64,000 bases of DNA from Osedax fenrisi (taxonomy: Eukaryota; Annelida; Polychaeta; Sabellida; Siboglinidae), in assembly GCA_964019155.1 (NCBI GenBank), contig OZ025240.1, positions 86,685,995-86,749,994 of the forward strand, in the 5' to 3' direction. Within the stretch, counting starts at the first letter, position 1. Each line of letters opens with the position of its first letter. The position numbers and the translations under genes are program-made. Shown here piece by piece: positions 58,901-64,000 of this stretch. A model generated the notes under the pieces. It made no database searches and was not told where the DNA came from. It worked only from the letters and a program-made list of their open reading frames with translations.

Positions 58901-60074
58901 CAAATCTAATGTATTTCCATGAACGTGAGTTGGGAATTTGATGTGTTGCTGTAATGAATTTTTAATCAATGTTGAATTGAACAGAATAGATGATTTTAGT
59001 GTTGTATTGTCGACGTGTATATTTAAATCACCTAGTATAATTGTATTTTTAGTGATAATTGGTTGAATGTGTATTCTGAAATCGGCAAGGAATTATTTAA
59101 TATCCAAGTTTGGTGGACGATATATAATTATAATTTTTATGATAACTGAGCCTCGGCAAGAAAAAGAACAAATTACTATTTCAGCTGAAGATGTAAGTAA
59201 GTGTTTTGAAGTAGTTAAAATATTAATATAAATTAATTAAAATTAAATATGTCTATATGTATAATACTATGAATTGCATTAAGATACATATACTTATGTT
59301 ATATTATAGATATATTTTTGCGCTTTTTGATGTATAATATAAATATATAGAGGCAACATTTACCTTTATTACTCGTAACTATATAACCGATTATACATGC
59401 AATCAGTACCAATATTAACCCGATATAAATAAGGTACATATCTGCATTTTTTGATTCTACAAAAAAAAAGTAATTTAGTTATATATTTATATATATATAT
59501 ACATATATATTATATATATTATATATATATATCATTTTTTTGATATTAATCAAAATTATTTCAAGAATATAATATTATATTATTAAATTTATATTATTAT
59601 AGCCTTGCTAATGTTACGATATATATAACTAATTATAGCACACGCAATTTAAATACTAGATTACAATATCATAAAGGTTACTATTTATTATTTTATTGAT
59701 CTTTTTGTTTTAAAAATAAATACTTAAAGAGTAATTTTATCTGTAACATTTTAAACTGATATTTCCATCTGGTAGATGTTTAACCTATGTGAAAGTTATA
59801 ATAAGGTTTGCGAATAGTGATGATACAAATACGGATAATTCATATTTATTATATTGTATATACAATGTATATATTATACATTATTTTGAAATATATATTA
59901 TATATTATAATATTTATATATATTATATGTGGATAATTATATAAATAGTTTAATCATAATATAATATATTAATATCACTTAATATATATTCACATATAAA
60001 TAATACATAACATAATATAACATGTTGTTACAATATATAGTTATATATATACAAACCTGTAATACCAAATATAT
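55795..60074 (-). CDS. Gene B: type I receptor-like protein, paralog of A
   Basis: Exons 60074-60057 (18 bp), 59456-59364 (93 bp) and 55916-55795 (122 bp), the same lengths and phase 1 as gene A but on the opposite strand. The product has a juxtamembrane micro-exon, a transmembrane helix, KKK stop-transfer residues and a 40-residue tail. Tail motifs: EYINT, VQYSKV (a textbook ITIM, VxYxxV, where A has the TxYxxV switch form) and NYEYTKNLSVN. All three exons are free of stops and have consensus splice sites, so the gene may be functional. The second intron (3447 bp) contains a 2.65-kb LINE; without it the intron would be about 0.8 kb. A further LINE (60212-61490) lies just upstream of the micro-exon. 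Candidate upstream exons are 62014-61908 and 63678-63601. Confidence 0.8.
55917..56573. other. Intron of gene B, AT-rich
   Basis: No coding sequence seen. This is the part of the intron left of the LINE. Confidence 0.6.
56574..59228 (-). mobile_element. CR1-like LINE inside intron of gene B
   Basis: Same strand as gene B. 3' end AATAAAATTTC then (TTC)n at 56586-56574. The 5' truncation is within the endonuclease at about 59228. It is flanked on both sides by intron sequence of gene B. Confidence 0.9.
56604..59225 (-). pseudogene. LINE ORF2: endonuclease, RT, C-terminal domain
   Basis: From 59225: SSAEIVICSFSCRGSVI, IYRPPNLD, IILGDLNIHVD, HVHGNTLDLI, LISDHYAIKF, NAHAPTKTTTI, then RT with LKNYRPISQLTAFSKLL, GVPQGSVLGPLLFSIYL and catalytic YADD in HSYADDIHIF, then C-terminal LTSLQRYSVRVIHKL, LHWLPIKERIIYKI and FSSQAPITWNSL. 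Frameshifts near 58600, 58200, 57890 and 57420 and a stop in the endonuclease make it inactive. The CR1 group is distinct from the 9-13 kb element by its divergent C-terminus. Confidence 0.9.
59364..59456 (-). CDS. Gene B transmembrane exon (93 bp)
   Basis: Acceptor poly-T then GTAG, donor AAG|GTAAAT. In phase 1: ESKNADMY, helix LIYIGLILVLIACIIGYIV, TSNK. The adjoining intron end (CTAAATTACTTT, poly-T) also matches gene A, so the duplication is recent enough for introns to align. Confidence 0.88.
60057..60074 (-). CDS. Gene B micro-exon (18 bp)
   Basis: Between CATATTTTCAG and GTTTGTATATA. ATATATTTGGTATTACAG reads IFGIT in phase 1 after the first split codon. Exon length, phase and both splice-site contexts equal those of gene A. 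Confidence 0.75.
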
Positions 60075-60154
60075 CTGAAAATATGTAATTATAAAATATA
60101 AGTATATTTATTTTTCAATAACAACGTACATTATACGTGGGTGTATATATATAT

Positions 60155-60160
<6 letters not shown>

Positions 60161-60212
<52 letters not shown>
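60161..60212. repeat. (TA)n microsatellite at LINE junction
   Basis: Pure AT run directly before the truncated 5' end of the plus-strand LINE. Confidence 0.9.
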
Positions 60213-60215
<3 letters not shown>

Positions 60216-61490
60216 GGCAACATCAGGGGTTCCGCAAGGTTCTTGTTTAGGACCAATTTTATTTATAATTTTATTTATAATCTACATAAATGACCTTCTC
60301 AATATATTCTCACCTCAGATCATATGTACCCTTTTTGCTGACGATGCCAAACTTTCTCTTATCCATATATATGAATTTGAAATTGACTATATGCATAATG
60401 TACTAACCAAATTAAATGATTGGTCAACATTATCAGGTCTTAATTTAGCAATCCATAAATGCTCTATAATGTCTAGTAAGGGTAATGAAATATCCTCATA
60501 CTCGATTAACGGTGTTAAATTAAGCTATTCTAATACGTACACCGATCTTTTAATGATCATATTGATAATATTATCCGTAAAGCATACATAATGATAAATA
60601 TAATCTTTCGAGTATTTAGATGTAACAAATATGTACCATTGACACTAGCATATATAAGTTATGTAATACCTGTCCTTGAATACGCTTCCAGTCTCTGGAA
60701 TCCATCCATTCCTTTCAGAACAAATGGTAATTCCTCCAAACTCGAATTGGTTCAGAGACTATTTACTCGTAAGCTTTTCTTTAGGTGCAATGTAGGTTCA
60801 TTAGAATACCCTGATAGATTACTATTTTTAAAGCTAAAATCACTTTCTTCCCGTAGGCATGTTGCTGATATGATGCTGACTTACAAAATAGTCAATGTTC
60901 TCGTTGATGTGGATATAGATGAATTCTTGTGGACCTACACGAATAATTTTAGAGGGCCTTCGGTGAAAATTAAAAGAGATATCTCTAAGAATAACCGATC
61001 ACACAACTTCTTCAGCAATCGGGTCTCGGTTACATGGAACAATCTGCCTGCTCATCTAACAGTAATGAAGTCTCTTCCATTATTTAAATCGGGTGTTTCT
61101 GCGATACTGTCTGGTAGTTGATGAACATGTTCATCCTACCTTGTACATTTATTTATATATTTTTATTTATTACCTAATTTACTGTTTGTCCTCGGGTGTT
61201 ATGTTAGGTCAGTGGGGTTGTGATGGGTGTCGGGGAGTAAGGATGCCAGCGTGGAATCTACTGGTCAAATTTTCCTCCCCACGGCATAGGAAATGATTCA
61301 CCCTTTCCTAAAAGCTGAGATCTGTCGCGGCCTTGTTGGCATATCATTAGCATATACGAGCTAAGCAATGGCATATGTAAATCAATAATGTTAATACTTT
61401 TAATTTATTTCTTACTATTAGTTTTATATCCTGTTTTATGTCATTTTGAATATCTATTTTCTATATTTAATAAATTATATTATTATTATT
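60212..61490 (+). mobile_element. Jockey/RTE-like LINE, 5'-truncated
   Basis: The plus-strand element starts inside the RT domain and ends in a 3' UTR followed by (ATT)n at 61477-61498. It lies just upstream of the gene B micro-exon, in opposite orientation. The 3' UTR (61120-61400) is less AT-rich than its surroundings. Confidence 0.88.
60214..61121 (+). pseudogene. LINE reverse transcriptase C-terminal half
   Basis: TSGVPQGSCLGPILF, a small internal duplication (LFIILFIIYIND), catalytic ADD in TLFADDAKLSL, DWSTLSGLNLAIHKCSIM, then a frameshift near 60585 and ISYVIPVLEYASSLWNPSIP, SKLELVQRLFTRKLF, YPDRLLFLKLKSLSSRR, MLTYKIVN and NFFSNRVSVTWNNLPAHL with a stop at 61119. The C-terminus is that of the jockey/RTE-like LINEs, not of the CR1-like ones in this window. 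One frameshift only; a young copy. Confidence 0.9.
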
Positions 61491-61815
61491 ATTATTATAT
61501 ATATATATATACGCATATATTTACGCATATATATAAGTATATAATCCACGGGAAAATAAGTGTATCATCAAGATAACAATATCAATAGAAAGTTAATACG
61601 GGTGACTAGCACATATGTTTTTAATTTTTAAATAATACAAAACATTAAAATCGAATGAAAATAAACATAATATCACAATATATTTCATACAAATAATAAT
61701 GTATGTTAACTTATCACAAATCACAATTTGATGTGATTTTACGTAAAGCATATAGAAAGGTATTCTATCTGGCTAGGATCTGGAGATATTACAAGAGTTT
61801 AAAACGATATGGAAA

Positions 61816-61859
<44 letters not shown>

Positions 61860-61907
61860 ATGTGTATTGTTATGTATGTGTATTATATGTTAATGCAATA
61901 ATATAAC
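61491..61907. other. Mixed spacer with (TA)n
   Basis: 61690-61820 is less AT-rich. A plus-strand frame (61703-61906) runs into a (TA)n. The minus strand has CTCCAG followed by DPSQIEYLSICF, but with an out-of-phase donor. Neither is supported as a gene. Confidence 0.35.
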
Positions 61908-62014
61908 CTTCTTCTGGTGTTTTATCCTCAGATATTTGTTCATTATAGAAGAACTCAGATTTAGTTATCGAAGTTAAAAGGGTATTACCAAATACAGAAG
62001 CAAGAGTTATTGAA
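61908..62014 (-). CDS. Candidate ectodomain exon of gene B
   Basis: Between ATAATAAAG and the donor GAAGAAG|GTTATAT, open for 35 codons: SITLASVFGNTLLTSITKSE, then FFYNEQISEDKTPEE. The donor is phase 1, as the micro-exon of gene B requires. The acceptor is weak, the entry phase would be 2, and no matching exon was found in gene A. Acidic, Ser/Thr-rich composition would suit a stalk. Confidence 0.4.
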
Positions 62015-62139
62015 CTTTATTATATATTATTAATTATTAATATTAAAATATGTTTAACATATTTTTAATTTATATATATATATATATATATATATTTATG
62101 TGCTTAAATGTTTATATATATATATTTATGTGCTTAGAT

Positions 62140-62180
<41 letters not shown>

Positions 62181-62337
62181 TATTATACGTTTATATTTAA
62201 ATTACCGCTAGATATAAAATATACAATTAGTATACATTTTTTTATGGGTATTAAAATATCATTTAACATACATTTTGAATTAGTTAATTGAATATTTATT
62301 CTAATAAATTACGCTTTACATTGCCACTATTTAACTA

Positions 62338-63205
62338 TAGGGGAAAGTAACCTAATACGGACAATTTAACAATAAATGAGCTTAGAATTTTATGACTCAT
62401 TATTCAATAATTACAATATATAAATATTTTATGATTATAGATATTATTGGTATTTTAAAATTGTATTTAATCTTTTAATTCCATAGATAACGGGGACACC
62501 CTATATACCAATAGATAAACTATATATTATTGATGAATCAATCAGATAAACTACAATTACATTATTTATAATTAATTTTATGAACAATTTATACTAATTT
62601 AATTAGTTAATAATTTATTTATTTTTATTATTATTTAATTAATAATACAATTTAAATATCTAAATAATAAACATTTTAAATTTATCTTTATTGGTGGTAT
62701 TCATATTATAACTCACGCGATTTTTATGAATATCAGAAATGTTCATACACTGCGCGCTGATTGGTTATATATAACCCTATTACCCTATAGGGTGTCCGTA
62801 TTAATACATCTAGAGTGTCCGTATTAGGAACTTATATGACCTCTAGATATATGCATATAACTTAATGAATATTTGATAACAACAATATAAATTATATATA
62901 TCATTTTAGAATGCTTTATTTTTTAATAATATAATGTTATGTTTTATATCTATAAATTTGTATATTCTTGAGAAGGTTTTAAGTTGAATTTTTTTTTCAT
63001 AAATTTAAAAACGTAATAAAAAAATCAGATTATTGGATATATCAGCAATATTTTGAATAATAAAAAAATATAAAATACTTTTTTAGACTATTTATATAAT
63101 TATGAATATTGTATTAATTAAACATTTTGTTGTAGGATTTATAGTTTCTGAGATACCGAGAGTGTCCGTATTCAGGCACTGTCCGTATTCGGTTACTTTC
63201 CCCTA
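62338..63205. mobile_element. TA-flanked MITE (868 bp)
   Basis: 24-bp inverted ends with one mismatch (GGGGAAAGTAACC, then T or G, AATACGGACA), bounded by TA on both sides, as in Tc1/mariner-type insertions. The interior is non-coding and contains repeated GTCCGTATT words at about 62790, 62815, 63165 and 63181. A second copy is at 27110-27953. Confidence 0.88.
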
Positions 63206-63600
63206 CTAATGTTTAACTATACATACCTAATTTTATAAAGTAATCTCTGTTCAATTTGTAATGCTATTTTGTATTTATATAGCTTATTGAGAGTTATATG
63301 AATACATAAATTATATAAAATATTAACATAACAATAAATGAATACATTATATATAATGATTTTTAATATCATAGTACAACTAGTCGAAGTATCAAAAAGT
63401 ACATGTGAAAAGAAACAAAAAAATTAAAATACGTAAAGAAAAAAGGTAGAGGAGATTTAATCTATTTCTAAAGTTTTAGAAATGTTTTAACTTTAAGGAA
63501 ATGTTATTAGTCTCCATGCTTTAAATGTATAAACTTGCACATATAATTTCTCAACTGGAATCCTTGTCATGAAATATATCGATGGAAATATTGAATTACC
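63206..63600. other. AT-rich spacer
   Basis: No coding sequence seen. It would be intron if the exon at 63678 belongs to gene B. Confidence 0.4.
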
Positions 63601-63678
63601 AGAATAAAGCAGAAGAGTGAATGAAATTAAATAAAAGAAATAAATAAAACAAAAAAATATAAAGATCAAAATATACAT
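63601..63678 (-). CDS. Candidate signal-peptide exon of gene B
   Basis: ATG at 63678, then a 25-residue hydrophobic run (MYILIFIFFCFIYFFYLISF, TLLLYS) ending at a donor TCTG|GTAATT in phase 1, the phase used by the other receptor exons. The frame also stays open beyond the donor for 34 codons (FPSIYFMTRIPVEKLYVQVY), so the exon may be longer or the ORF independent. Position and strand fit the start of gene B. Confidence 0.4.
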
Positions 63679-64000
63679 AACTTGAAATTAAATAGTATTG
63701 ATTTATATATAGTCTAATGATATATTCTGATAAAAGTTGATGTAACCTAATCACTATATTGATCATTTATTTGCATTCTTTGTATTCAATTTTCGAGATA
63801 AGATTCAAACAAGTATACACATTACCCATTATTAATACATCTTATATGATAATTTAGCGTGAGGGTCTTTGTCATATCAATATAAGCAACATCAGCAATC
63901 ATATGCGAATCAAATGACCTTGAAACGTGTCTATAGAAATCAATAACTTTAATTTAAGTATATTTTACTTAGATAATAATAAACTGTTTATATGATTTAG
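63679..64000. other. Possible upstream region of gene B
   Basis: Somewhat less AT-rich non-coding sequence to the window end. No promoter motif can be assigned. Confidence 0.3.

Noticed and set aside
61735..61800. Minus-strand frame DPSQIEYLSICF after CTCCAG as a gene B exon
   Set aside because: The entry phase fits, but the only donor gives phase 2, incompatible with the phase-1 micro-exon.

Overview
The window is very AT-rich, intron-bearing eukaryotic DNA. (TA)n microsatellites are everywhere, spliceosomal GT-AG introns are visible, and non-LTR retrotransposons (CR1/L2-like and jockey/RTE-like), hAT DNA transposons, a Ty3/Gypsy fragment, tRNA-derived SINEs, MITEs and satellite-like minisatellites fill most of it. 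There are no bacterial-style operons, rRNA genes or CRISPR arrays. The best reading is a repeat-rich nuclear contig from an invertebrate animal with an AT-rich genome. The species cannot be told from the sequence.

Layout: 1-2150 is the 5' part of a CR1-like LINE (minus strand). 2825-3180 is a LINE 3' end. 3216-3644 is a 14-bp minisatellite with a 126-bp higher-order period, and it abuts the left end of hAT element 1 (3645 to about 7355, minus). 6394-9528 is a nearly identical 1.56/1.575-kb tandem duplication across the junction of hAT 1 and a CR1-like LINE. That LINE (about 8932-12960, minus) is almost complete. 13983-14920 is a 31-bp minisatellite with nested higher-order periods. 16291-16426 is a large palindrome. 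16957-17153 is a LINE C-terminus. 17186-17765 is a hAT MITE followed by a 22-bp minisatellite to 18475. 19209-19705 is a MITE with a perfect 9-bp target-site duplication. 20-31 kb is mostly AT-rich spacer with a diverged segmental duplication (about 22.1 and 26.1 kb), a TA-flanked MITE (27110-27953) and a LINE (28705-30141, minus). 31.87-33.69 kb is a jockey-like LINE (plus). 35-37 kb is a less AT-rich island without clear genes. 37.8-38.3 kb holds two tail-to-tail SINE-like units. 38892-43603 is a second hAT element with both terminal repeats, five recognisable exons and a SINE in one intron. 49.9-54 kb is a graveyard of LINE and Gypsy relics. 56.6-59.2 kb and 60.2-61.5 kb are further LINEs. 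62338-63205 is a second copy of the 27-kb MITE.

The most interesting content is not a transposon. Two paralogous host genes face each other: gene A (plus; exons at 45021-45038, 46516-46608, 47922-48043) and gene B (minus; exons at 60074-60057, 59456-59364, 55916-55795). The exon lengths are identical in both (18, 93 and 122 bp), as are the intron phases (all phase 1). They encode an extracellular micro-exon, a single transmembrane helix, and a 40-residue cytoplasmic tail with a basic stop-transfer stretch and tyrosine motifs. These include a TxYxxV switch-type motif in A, a VxYxxV ITIM-type motif in B, and a shared YxN site. This looks like a pair of type I immunoreceptor-like genes. Their ectodomain exons are only partly located: candidate signal-peptide and ectodomain exons of B lie at 63678-63601 and 62014-61908. 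Their introns have been invaded by LINEs.

Limits: everything was read by eye without database searches. Element ends, decayed exons and family names below the superfamily level are approximate.
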